From an uncultured Agathobacter sp. (GTDB taxonomy: Bacteria > Bacillota > Clostridia > Lachnospirales > Lachnospiraceae): DNA of 64,000 nt. The stretch is taken from positions 1 to 64,000 of the forward strand of contig CALWLL010000052.1 in assembly GCA_944381555.1 (NCBI GenBank). The letters are read 5' to 3'. Below the pieces are notes generated by a model. The model was not told the origin of the DNA and searched no databases. It saw only the letters and a list, made by a program, of their open reading frames with translations. The translations under genes were made by a program, and so were the position numbers. Positions 39,458 through 47,540 of the stretch are shown piece by piece (within the stretch, counting starts at the first letter, position 1; every line of letters begins with the position of its first letter).

Positions 39458-41289
39458 GTTGCAAATACCTCCCTTTCAGAAATTTTCTTCTTGTAGCCGA
39501 GCTTGAACATTGGAGAGAATGCATATCCCTCTTCAATATATCCAAGCGCCTTATCAGATGCTGTAAGAGAAACTTTTGTCTGAATAGCCGGAACTACTGC
39601 ACTTACGGCTGTTGCTCCATCTAATTTAGCATCGCGGCATCTGTATTCATAATTTATGGTTTTTCCGCCTTCACCTTCACAGGCAAGGGTAATACCCGTC
39701 ATATCTTCCGGATATTCGGTTGTACCATAGCAGGCTGTAATATATTCATCCAGCATAATATCTGCATTTGGATCACTGATTTCCAGAATATTTCTTTCAA
39801 TCTTAATGTTTGATGCACCTTCTTCGAAATATTCCTTTGTCTGTAATTTAACCGTTACACCGTTAAATTTGATTTCAACAGGATCAAGTGTTAAGATACG
39901 GTTCTTCTTGCCGTCAATTACCTCCTCTGAGAAGTGGCAGTGTGTCGGGCAGAGGCAAAGGTCAACCTCTTCACCATTATAAGAAAGCTTTGCGCTTCTT
40001 ACTGTACCTGCTCCGGCATAATGCGTAAAGTAGCCTGCGCGGTATTTTTCCTGAATCAGGAATGGATAAGAAGCATCCTGTACATGTTTGGTACCGATAC
40101 CTACCGGCCATTCCAGTTTTGCAACATATGGGCGGAGGTCTACGATTGCACCGCCCTGATCCATGTTCACACATGCTCTCATGTATGGGTCGCAGTACCA
40201 GAATAACTGTTTGTCTGAACCGTAAAGAATATCTCTCCAAGGAGCGCATTCCGGCTCATTGTAGTTGCCTGCATTTACACCCTTCTTTTCTCTGTAGTAG
40301 TCAGCAAACTCAGCCATTGTCATGTCAATCAGCTTGCCTTCTTTCTTTAACTGTCCGTAATATTTACATCCATCGCTGTATGACTTGTAAAGAAGCTCGT
40401 ATGGCTGCTCCCAGCGTCCCATCTTGTTCATCCAGCCCGGTCCCACAAACATCATGTTGTAGGAATATCCGTTGTTGTATTTTGCAAGGTCACGGTACTG
40501 GTCGATCAGGTTGTAAAGATATGGATATTCCCATGTCTTTGTATCGTAAATCATACCACGAAGTACGTTCTGCGGATGCGTTCCGAAGTTTGAGCCATTA
40601 CCGTCATAACATGCAATAAGGTCACGGGAAAGATGTGGGATTGCTACGATACCACTATCCTCTGCCGCATTTGCCGCAGGTGCATGTGTGTTCTGCTTTG
40701 ATGGAATCCAAGGAGCCCAAGGACCGCCGTCAAATAACGTATACCAGGAGTTGTTACATGTATGGTAAGCCTTTGGTCCTTCTTCCCAACAGGTTGCAAC
40801 GGCACATTTTACCATTGGATATTTTTCTTTGATATAGTTTGTAAGGTCCGCATCCATGTAATAAGAACCTGTTGATTCCGGATAGAACCCGAATTTCTCA
40901 TAGAACTTCTCGAAAACATCATTCACAATGGCAATCTTATCTTCCATTGAAAACATCCAGATGCAAAAATCTTTGGTTTTATATTTTTCACGAAATTCTT
41001 CACATGGTAAACCAAGTAAAGAAAGCGCAATTTCATCACCATATACTTCATGGTCATGCTTTGCGATTTCAACTGCCTCATCGTTAAAAAGAGCAGCATA
41101 TGTCATCTGGATTGTAACCTTTAATCCATTTTCATGTGCTAATCTCTGCTGGGTCTTAAAGATATCAAGCGACTCTGTAATCAGCGCTTTATCTCCAATA
41201 TCCTCTTCTTTGCCTTGTCCTGTAACAGTTGCAGAATATTCCGGAACCATTTCCGGACGATGGATGATATTAACAATAAATTTGTCCAT
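39430..41289 (-). CDS. Putative carbohydrate-active enzyme of unrecognised family
   Basis: A 619-residue cytoplasmic protein. The N-terminal 380 or so residues look like an alpha/beta barrel of the polysaccharide-deacetylase/GH57/GH38 kind: VNIIHRPEMVPEY, KVTIQMTYAALF, IALSLLGLPCEEF, FYPESTGSYYMDADLTNYIKE and WYTLFDGGPWAPWIPSK. The remainder (about 390-619) is beta-rich, typical of an accessory sandwich domain. It may correspond to the DUF3863/DUF3864 pair, but that is from memory and weak. The ATG at 41289 has GGGAGG 8 bases upstream. It is the first gene of the GH53 unit, with a LacI-type operator at the promoter, so a role on galactan or galacto-oligosaccharides is inferred. It is not a GH112 phosphorylase by motif. 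Confidence 0.7.
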   Translation of the reverse strand: MDKFIVNIIHRPEMVPEYSATVTGQGKEEDIGDKALITESLDIFKTQQRLAHENGLKVTIQMTYAALFNDEAVEIAKHDHEVYGDEIALSLLGLPCEEFREKYKTKDFCIWMFSMEDKIAIVNDVFEKFYEKFGFYPESTGSYYMDADLTNYIKEKYPMVKCAVATCWEEGPKAYHTCNNSWYTLFDGGPWAPWIPSKQNTHAPAANAAEDSGIVAIPHLSRDLIACYDGNGSNFGTHPQNVLRGMIYDTKTWEYPYLYNLIDQYRDLAKYNNGYSYNMMFVGPGWMNKMGRWEQPYELLYKSYSDGCKYYGQLKKEGKLIDMTMAEFADYYREKKGVNAGNYNEPECAPWRDILYGSDKQLFWYCDPYMRACVNMDQGGAIVDLRPYVAKLEWPVGIGTKHVQDASYPFLIQEKYRAGYFTHYAGAGTVRSAKLSYNGEEVDLCLCPTHCHFSEEVIDGKKNRILTLDPVEIKFNGVTVKLQTKEYFEEGASNIKIERNILEISDPNADIMLDEYITACYGTTEYPEDMTGITLACEGEGGKTINYEYRCRDAKLDGATAVSAVVPAIQTKVSLTASDKALGYIEEGYAFSPMFKLGYKKKISEREVFATWLNLEKAN

Positions 41290-41347
41290 CCTGTTTTCCT
41301 CCCTAGAATTTATATATGCAGCATTCACGCAAATCCTTGATTTTCCA

Positions 41348-41369
41348 GTTGCGCAAACGGTTGCTCAAC
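41348..41369 (-). promoter_or_regulatory. LacI-type operator of the galactan unit
   Basis: A 22-base imperfect palindrome with outer arms GTTG/CAAC and core GCAAACGGTTGC centred on CG. It lies directly downstream of the -10, where bound repressor would block the start. The half TTTGCGCA also occurs (as GTTGCGCA) at 42499-42506. Confidence 0.68.
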
Positions 41370-41376
41370 TAGTTGG

Positions 41377-41405
41377 AGTATAGCAAGGTTACTCCTAACT
41401 GTCAA
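41377..41405 (-). promoter_or_regulatory. Promoter of the unrecognised enzyme-zinc ribbon-GH53 unit
   Basis: On the minus strand, TTGACA (41405-41400), 17 bases, TATACT (41382-41377). It is near-consensus, as expected for a promoter held down by a repressor. Confidence 0.82.
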
Positions 41406-41471
41406 GCCAATTTTCAAAAACAATTTTGTACAAATTTTCATTCGCATTTTTGTGAATTATTTTGTAGTTTC

Positions 41472-42470
41472 TTATTTCGTTGATTCCTTGAGAACAACCT
41501 CATACGATAACAGCATCTTGCTTGGTACTTCTTCTCCCTCAATCTGTCCGAGAAGATTCTTACAGGCTACTACTCCAAGTTCTTTGGCATCAAAAACAAG
41601 TGAAGTAATAGAAGGAACATTATTCTGCAATACAGAGCTGTTATAAAAAGACGCCACCTTTACTTCAGCAGGAATCTTAATGTGTGACTGACGTAATTTG
41701 CGGAGCGCCTGACTACAGATACCATCATCCATACACAAAATACACTCTGCCTTCTTTTCTAATGCCTCTTCAACCGCATGGTTAATACTGCTGCGATTCT
41801 CCAGATTCAAAAATATTAGTTCAGGATCTACTGATTTTCCTGCCATAGCAAATGCATCCATAAAACCCTTTAAACGTCGTTTATTAACAATAATCCGCTC
41901 ATTGCCGCCTAATAATGCAACTTTAAAATGATTGTTCATTAAAACAATGGAAGTCAGCTCACGGCAGGCACTCTCATGGTCGTGGTCAATCTGTTTTACT
42001 CCCGAATAACTGGTGCTGCCTGTCGCGACAAACGGAATAGATTTTCCTTTTAAGAATTCAATCTGTTTATCTCCTTCAAAGGTACGAAGAAGAATAACTC
42101 CATCCACCTTTCTGTTGGAGATAACGCGTTCTAAGCCCGTGATGTCATCCTGCTGGCAAATGCTGAGCAGAATGTCATATTCCATCTTGGCAGCAACTTG
42201 CTGAATGCCTATTATGGCTTCCTGAAAAAACGGAAGATCCACAAGAGCATAATCTCCGGGCATAACAACACAAATATTATAGGTTTTTGACTGCGCCAGA
42301 CTCTTTGCAATTACATTTGGCTTATAGTCATTTGCCTCAATATACTCTAATACTCTTTGCTTGGTTACTTCACCAATCCGCCCCTTACCGGATATTGCCC
42401 GGCTTACCGTTGTCTTCGATACGCCCAGTGCCTCCGCAACATCTGATATTGTAATATTTTTATTTCCCAT
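41472..42470 (-). CDS. LacI family transcriptional regulator of the galactan genes
   Basis: A 332-residue regulator. The N-terminal helix-turn-helix and hinge are clear: ITISDVAEALGVSKTTVSRAISGKGRIGEVTKQRVLEYIEANDYKPNVIAKSLAQSKT. A periplasmic-binding-protein-like sugar-sensing domain fills residues about 60-330. It lies between the operator-bearing galactan unit and the divergent GH42 gene, and two matching operators frame it, so local control and autoregulation are likely. The effector is presumably galactose or a galacto-oligosaccharide (inferred). Confidence 0.92.
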   Translation of the reverse strand: MGNKNITISDVAEALGVSKTTVSRAISGKGRIGEVTKQRVLEYIEANDYKPNVIAKSLAQSKTYNICVVMPGDYALVDLPFFQEAIIGIQQVAAKMEYDILLSICQQDDITGLERVISNRKVDGVILLRTFEGDKQIEFLKGKSIPFVATGSTSYSGVKQIDHDHESACRELTSIVLMNNHFKVALLGGNERIIVNKRRLKGFMDAFAMAGKSVDPELIFLNLENRSSINHAVEEALEKKAECILCMDDGICSQALRKLRQSHIKIPAEVKVASFYNSSVLQNNVPSITSLVFDAKELGVVACKNLLGQIEGEEVPSKMLLSYEVVLKESTK

Positions 42471-42489
42471 AACAGCCTTCCCCTTTACC

Positions 42490-42506
42490 GTTCAATCGGT
42501 TGCGCA
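42490..42506. promoter_or_regulatory. Second LacI-type operator, in the lacI/GH42 divergent region
   Basis: CAATCGGTTGCGCA here aligns with CAACCGTTTGCGCA of the operator at 41348-41369 on the minus strand, sharing the CG centre and the TTGCGCA arm. It lies just downstream of a candidate lacI promoter on the minus strand (TTGACT, 17 bases, CACAAT), so it suits autoregulation; GH42 begins about 180 bases away. Confidence 0.6.
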
Positions 42507-42681
42507 TTTTTATTGTGCTAAAATCTATTAAAGAAGTCAACCCCCTTTGCCGAAATCTTTTCCTGTATTTGGAAATTCTGTGCATTCTGCCGAAAAAATT
42601 TATTTTCAACTGTATTCTATTCTGTTATACTATTTTCCAAATAAATGTATCCTATACAAGTACAAGAAAGGAACCCGACAT

Positions 42682-44694
42682 ATGAAGACAGACAAACTGC
42701 TGTATGGTGTGGCATATTATGATGAATATATGCCGTATGACCGCATAGAAAAGGATATGGAAATGATTGCAAAGGCAGGTATGAATGTGATTCGTATTGC
42801 AGAATCTACATGGAGTACCTGGGAGCCGCAGGAGGGCGTATTTGATTTTACACATTTAAGGAGAATGCTGGACGCCTCAAAAAAGTATGGAATTTCCGTA
42901 ATTATTGGCACTCCAACCTATGCTGTACCGACATGGCTGGTAAAAAAATGTCCCGAAATCCTTGCCCTGACGCATGACGGACAGGAGCTTTATGGTCACA
43001 GACAGAATATGGATATCACAAATCCGGTATATCTGCATCATGCCGAAATAATGATCCGTAAGCTCATGGAATATGTAAAGGATGAACCTCACATCATCGG
43101 CTACCAGTTAGATAATGAAACAAAATCTTACGATACCTGTACTCCGTATGCACAGGCAAAATTTGCAGAATATATAAAAGGACAATTTCCAGATATTGAA
43201 GACTTCAATCATGAATTTGGATTGGATTACTGGAGCAACCGCATCAATGCATGGGAGGATTTCCCGGATGTGCGCGGAACAATTAACCAGAGCCTTGCAG
43301 CCGAATACTGCAAATTCCAAAGGAAACTGGTCACAGACTTCCTCACCTGGCAGTCTGACATCATAACAGAATACAAGCGTCCGGAGCAATTCATTACCCA
43401 CAACTTCGACTTTGAATGGCATGACTATTCTTTTGGCCTTCAGCCGGAGGCTGACCAGTATGCCGCCGCAAAATGCGTTACTGTCGCAGGCGGCGATATT
43501 TATCACCCGTCACAGGACGATTTGACCGGAAAGGAAATCACCTGCTGCGGAAATATCCTTCGCGGTTTAAAAAATAACGGGAACTACTTCATACTAGAAA
43601 CAGAAGCTCAGGGCAACCAGGCATGGCTTCCATATCCGGGACAGCTTCGTCTTCAGGCATACAGCCACATTGCAAATGGTTCTAACTGCGTTATGTACTG
43701 GCACTGGCATTCCATTCATAATGCCATCGAAAGCTATTGGAAGGGTGTGCTCTCTCACGATTTGGCAGAAAATGAGACTTACCGCGAATGCGTAAGTATC
43801 GGCAACGATTGGAAACGCATCGGTTCACATCTTAACAATTTAAAAAAGACCAATAAAATTGCAATTGTTGCAAACAACGAAGCATTAACCGGTCTCATTC
43901 AGTTTCCGGCACGGACAAAGGATGCTTACGGTTATAACCGCGTTCTTCGCCGGCTTGCAGATACACTTATGGAATTAAATATCGAATATGACATCATTCC
44001 TGCCGACGAGGATTTATTAACAGGCTATGACTGCATTATTCTTCCTGCCTTCTATAGTGCAAAAGAATCCTATTTAAAAGCACTAGATAGCTACGTTCAA
44101 AATGGCGGTAACTTAATTACCGCTTATAAGTCTGCCTTTAGTGATGAATATTTAAAGATATATTCCGATACACAGCCACATATTTTAAATAAGACGCTTG
44201 GTATCCACTATGACCAGTTTACTTATCCAAACAAGGTAACCGTCACCTATAACGGCAAAACCTCCGAGGCGGCCGAGTGGATGGAAATGGTATGCTGCGA
44301 TACTGCAAAACCCCTCGCACAGTATGAACATCATACATGGGGCCGCTATACTGCCGTTGCATTTAATACCTACGGAAAAGGTCATACCCTTTACCTTGCC
44401 ACCCTTCTTGATACCAGTATCTTAAAAGAGCTTCTTACCGGCTTCTTTAAAGAATGCCAGTTAAAAGAATCCGCAAAACTTCCGTTTGAAGCTGCATATC
44501 CGGTTGCCGTAAAACAGGGGGTAAATGATGACGGCCATCACATTCTTTACTTCCTGAACTATTCTAAGGATACCCAAACCGCAAGAAACCTTGCCGGTAC
44601 TGCTACAGAACTTCTCACCGAAAAAAAGATTGCTTCCGGTGAATCCATAACACTAGGCGCATGGGAGGTTGCAATTCTGGAGTTTGACAACTGA
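42682..44694 (+). CDS. Beta-galactosidase, family GH42
   Basis: A 670-residue cytoplasmic GH42 enzyme releasing terminal beta-linked galactose. The barrel starts KLLYGVAYYDEYMP, with MNVIRIAESTWSTWEPQEG typical of GH42. The acid/base Glu is in GYQLDNETKSYDT (about 145-157) and the nucleophile Glu in YFILETEAQGNQAW (about 302-315). A trimerisation domain (about 390-600) and a small C-terminal beta domain follow. The ATG at 42682 follows AAAGGA; an upstream start would add 45 residues from a hydrophobic non-homologous stretch. With GH53 and galKT it completes galactan oligosaccharide to galactose 1-phosphate to UDP-galactose. Confidence 0.93.
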   Translation: MKTDKLLYGVAYYDEYMPYDRIEKDMEMIAKAGMNVIRIAESTWSTWEPQEGVFDFTHLRRMLDASKKYGISVIIGTPTYAVPTWLVKKCPEILALTHDGQELYGHRQNMDITNPVYLHHAEIMIRKLMEYVKDEPHIIGYQLDNETKSYDTCTPYAQAKFAEYIKGQFPDIEDFNHEFGLDYWSNRINAWEDFPDVRGTINQSLAAEYCKFQRKLVTDFLTWQSDIITEYKRPEQFITHNFDFEWHDYSFGLQPEADQYAAAKCVTVAGGDIYHPSQDDLTGKEITCCGNILRGLKNNGNYFILETEAQGNQAWLPYPGQLRLQAYSHIANGSNCVMYWHWHSIHNAIESYWKGVLSHDLAENETYRECVSIGNDWKRIGSHLNNLKKTNKIAIVANNEALTGLIQFPARTKDAYGYNRVLRRLADTLMELNIEYDIIPADEDLLTGYDCIILPAFYSAKESYLKALDSYVQNGGNLITAYKSAFSDEYLKIYSDTQPHILNKTLGIHYDQFTYPNKVTVTYNGKTSEAAEWMEMVCCDTAKPLAQYEHHTWGRYTAVAFNTYGKGHTLYLATLLDTSILKELLTGFFKECQLKESAKLPFEAAYPVAVKQGVNDDGHHILYFLNYSKDTQTARNLAGTATELLTEKKIASGESITLGAWEVAILEFDN

Positions 44695-44748
44695 TATATG
44701 AATAAATCTTAAGATTTTCTGAAAAAGTTTAAGAAAGACCAAATCGCA

Positions 44749-44777
44749 TTGCCGCCCAAAAAACAGTGTGCTATAAT
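44749..44777 (+). promoter_or_regulatory. Promoter of the PAP2 gene
   Basis: TTGCCG (44749-44754), 17 bases, TATAAT (44772-44777). It supports the ATG at 44809 rather than an upstream in-frame start that would lie inside the promoter. Confidence 0.72.
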
Positions 44778-44808
44778 CACCTTATCGTTAGGAAAAGGAT
44801 TGAATATT

Positions 44809-45531
44809 ATGTCGGGATTCAAGAAATGTTTACAAAAGTTTTGGGAAACAAATAAGCATTTTACATTGATGCTCTATTTCATAATTTATTTGGCATGGTT
44901 TGTTTTTTTGGAAAAACATGTAACCACGCATTTCCATGTAATACATTTGGATATTGATGATTATATTCCATTTTGCGAATTTTTCATCGTACCCTATCTG
45001 CTTTGGTTTGCTTACATCGCAGTGACCATTGTATATATGGGATTTAAGGACAAAAAGGAATATTATAATATGTGCGCCTTCCTCTTTAGCGGAATGACAC
45101 TGTTTTTAATTATCTCTACCGTATTTCCAAACGGACACTTCCTTCGTCCGATTAGTTTTGAGAGAGATAATATTTTTACACAGCTTTGCGCTATGTTATA
45201 TCAGACTGATACCGCAACGAACCTGTTTCCAAGTATCCATGTGTATAACTCCATCGGTGTGCATCTTGCGATTACAAACAGCGAAAGGACCAGATACAAC
45301 AAGCCCGTCCGGCTGGCATCAGGAATTCTCATGGTAAGCATTATTCTTTCCACTGTATTCTTAAAACAGCACTCTGTGTTTGACGTAATTACCGCATTCT
45401 TTACAGCTTTCGTAGTATATCTTCTGGTTTATGTCCGTAGCTGGGATAAGGTAAAAGAGAATACGCTTGCCCGCAAAGCAAAAATTCAGGCGCGTAAAGA
45501 GGAACTACAGAAGCATCTGCCGGAATTTTAA
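44809..45531 (+). CDS. PAP2-family membrane phosphatase
   Basis: A 240-residue protein with about six membrane segments. PAP2 acid-phosphatase motifs are visible: NLFPSIHVYNS (second motif, with His) and STVFLKQHSVFDV (third motif, with catalytic His and Asp). Such enzymes dephosphorylate phosphatidic acid, undecaprenyl diphosphate or inositol phospholipids at the membrane. The C-terminus is a lysine-rich helix. It is single, with its own promoter and a terminator. Confidence 0.88.
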   Translation: MSGFKKCLQKFWETNKHFTLMLYFIIYLAWFVFLEKHVTTHFHVIHLDIDDYIPFCEFFIVPYLLWFAYIAVTIVYMGFKDKKEYYNMCAFLFSGMTLFLIISTVFPNGHFLRPISFERDNIFTQLCAMLYQTDTATNLFPSIHVYNSIGVHLAITNSERTRYNKPVRLASGILMVSIILSTVFLKQHSVFDVITAFFTAFVVYLLVYVRSWDKVKENTLARKAKIQARKEELQKHLPEF

Positions 45532-45563
45532 TTCTAATATAAATCTTCTTAAAACTAATAAAA

Positions 45564-45592
45564 GGGTTGCCAAAAGCGGCAACCCTTATTTC
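45564..45592. terminator. Bidirectional terminator between PAP2 and hydrolase genes
   Basis: GGGTTGCC and GGCAACCC form an 8-bp perfect stem with a six-base loop, with A/T tails on both sides, between two convergent genes. Confidence 0.85.
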
Positions 45593-45595
45593 TGT

Positions 45596-46537
45596 TTATG
45601 TAGTAATTCTTCCGTTCATCCATGCAAGCAAATCCTCAAATACCACCTGTCTGTCCGTCTCATTCAATATCTCATGTCTGTCATTTTCATACAGCCTGTA
45701 TGTCAGGTCTGTGATTCCTGCATCCTGATACAGATGGTAAGTCTCCATTACGCCTTTTCCAAAACCACCGACCGGATCCTGCTTACCGGATACGATAAAC
45801 ATTGGTAATTTTTTAGGAATCAGTCTTGCATTTTCTGCATCGCAGCAGAAATTAACAGCTTCAAAAAGTCCCTGATACCCATTTACGGTAAACATAAACG
45901 TACATTCCGGAGTCTGATAGTATTTCCGTACAATATCCACGTCTTTGGTAAGCCAGCTCTTTTCGGGACACTCTCCAGTCATGTCAAACTCCTTATAATC
46001 TTCCCCAAAAGCAAGATTTGAAATAAATTTGCTGCGATACTTAGAGCCGCGAATTTTACCAATTACCTTTGTAAGCACAACCGCCAGTTTCGTTACATGC
46101 ACAGGTGTAAAACCAGTTCCCATAATAATTACTCCGCATAGATTGTCATTATAGTATGACAAATATTTACGGAGCATAAAGGAGCCCATGCTGTGTCCAA
46201 GCATAAAATATGGCATTCCCGGATTTTCTTCCTGAATCAAAGAACGAATCTTATGCATATCTGCAACTACCGTATCACTTGGTGCGTCCTCACAGAAATA
46301 GCCCCAGTTTTCTTTTGAAGCTACCGATTGTCCATGTCCGATATGGTCATGTCCTGCTACCATATATCCTTTTGAAGTCAGAAACTCTGCGAAAGGCGCA
46401 TACCTCTCAATATACTCTGCCATACCATGCGTAATCTGAAGTACTGCATGATACTCTCCTGAATCTGGAAGCCATTTTACTGCGTGTACTGCGGTTTTGC
46501 CATCATTGGATAAAAAAGTAAAATTGTTCGTAATCAT
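45596..46537 (-). CDS. Alpha/beta hydrolase (lysophospholipase/monoacylglycerol lipase type)
   Basis: A 313-residue serine hydrolase of the Hydrolase_4/PldB type. It has the oxyanion segment LQITHGMAEYIERYAPFAEFL, GHDHIGHGQS and the nucleophile elbow MLGHSMGSFMLR with Ser about 115. Later come an Asp in VSGKQDPVGG and a His in YENDRHEILNE, completing the triad. There is no signal peptide, so it is cytoplasmic. It lies 20 bases after the MCP-like gene with AAAGGAG upstream. Confidence 0.9.
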   Translation of the reverse strand: MITNNFTFLSNDGKTAVHAVKWLPDSGEYHAVLQITHGMAEYIERYAPFAEFLTSKGYMVAGHDHIGHGQSVASKENWGYFCEDAPSDTVVADMHKIRSLIQEENPGMPYFMLGHSMGSFMLRKYLSYYNDNLCGVIIMGTGFTPVHVTKLAVVLTKVIGKIRGSKYRSKFISNLAFGEDYKEFDMTGECPEKSWLTKDVDIVRKYYQTPECTFMFTVNGYQGLFEAVNFCCDAENARLIPKKLPMFIVSGKQDPVGGFGKGVMETYHLYQDAGITDLTYRLYENDRHEILNETDRQVVFEDLLAWMNGRITT

Positions 46538-46557
46538 ACCATTCTCCTTTCCGTATG

Positions 46558-47487
46558 CTAATCAGCCTGAACATTTCCCAGCAAATCCAACATATAGGAG
46601 ATGTCGCTTTCTAACTCTTTCAATTGGTTCTCCTGGCTTAAGACCTCCTCCTGTACATCACCTAACTGTATCTTATTCCTCTCCCCACATTTTGCGATTT
46701 CTTCATCCAGATTCCGTAACCCCACCACTTTATCACGGACTAAAATCATCTCTTCAGAGAAATTTCTCATTGCCGCTTTTTCCATTGCCCTGCTGCTTTC
46801 CTGACACTTTTTAAGAAGACGCGTGGTTCCCATATTATTCTCCTTCATCAGTGCCACCAGACGTCCCACAATATCCTCCAGCTCAGCAATACGTTCTTGG
46901 GAATGTTCCAATTCCTCACGCATCACAACAGCCTTTTTTTCAAACTCAAGTGCTGTCTGCCTGATTTCCTCGGAAGCTGCCACAAACTGTTTGCCCTCTT
47001 CGCCCATTCTGCCTGCTTCTATTGCAGCATTTAAGGCAAGCACACTCATCCTGCGTCCATCCTCCTCCATCTGAAGCAACTGCCCTGTATAAGAGACGCT
47101 GGCTGCACGCAGATTTCCCGGTACCTCTGACAGATACTTTGCAGGAGACGTATAATGCTTATTTTCTTCCACCAAAGCAGTCGTTGCCTCCAGCTGTTTC
47201 CCTATAAGAAGACGCAGATTGTCATATGCCTCAGCCGCCGTTTTCAAATTTTCGGAAAGAACATCAATGGTTTGTAACAGCTTTGATTCCTCATCAATAT
47301 TGAGCATGGCATGTTCTACAAGACTGCTGCTATTGTCTATTACCTGACTAATATCCGCTTGAATGCGTTTTCCCGACTCTTCCATCTGCGTCACATCTGC
47401 ATCAAAGCCTTCTTTGTTTTCTGTTATCTGTGCTAGCAGAATCCTTCTTTGTTCTTTTATAATCTTATTCTTTTTGTTCCCAAACAT
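46558..47487 (-). CDS. Soluble methyl-accepting-chemotaxis-like protein
   Basis: A 309-residue, almost wholly helical protein without membrane segments or an obvious sensor domain. The segment LALNAAIEAGRMGEEGKQFVAASEEIRQTA at about 155-185 matches the hairpin tip of MCP signalling domains, which contact CheA and CheW. The rest is long coiled coil. It lies 53 bases after recJ and before a hydrolase. It could be a cytoplasmic chemoreceptor or an MCP-derived scaffold; ligand and partners are unknown. Confidence 0.8.
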   Translation of the reverse strand: MFGNKKNKIIKEQRRILLAQITENKEGFDADVTQMEESGKRIQADISQVIDNSSSLVEHAMLNIDEESKLLQTIDVLSENLKTAAEAYDNLRLLIGKQLEATTALVEENKHYTSPAKYLSEVPGNLRAASVSYTGQLLQMEEDGRRMSVLALNAAIEAGRMGEEGKQFVAASEEIRQTALEFEKKAVVMREELEHSQERIAELEDIVGRLVALMKENNMGTTRLLKKCQESSRAMEKAAMRNFSEEMILVRDKVVGLRNLDEEIAKCGERNKIQLGDVQEEVLSQENQLKELESDISYMLDLLGNVQAD

Positions 47488-47540
47488 CGAAATGCCTCCA
47501 ACACCACTATTCTACAACGACCATACCCATTTCGCAATGA

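Noticed and set aside
40062-40619. A 185-codon plus-strand frame opposite the unrecognised enzyme
   Set aside because: It is Cys/His/Ser-rich translation noise antisense to a well-formed operon gene.
39430-41289. GH112 galactosyl phosphorylase
   Set aside because: Expected from the galactan context, but the N-terminus and active-site region do not show the GH112 motifs I know.
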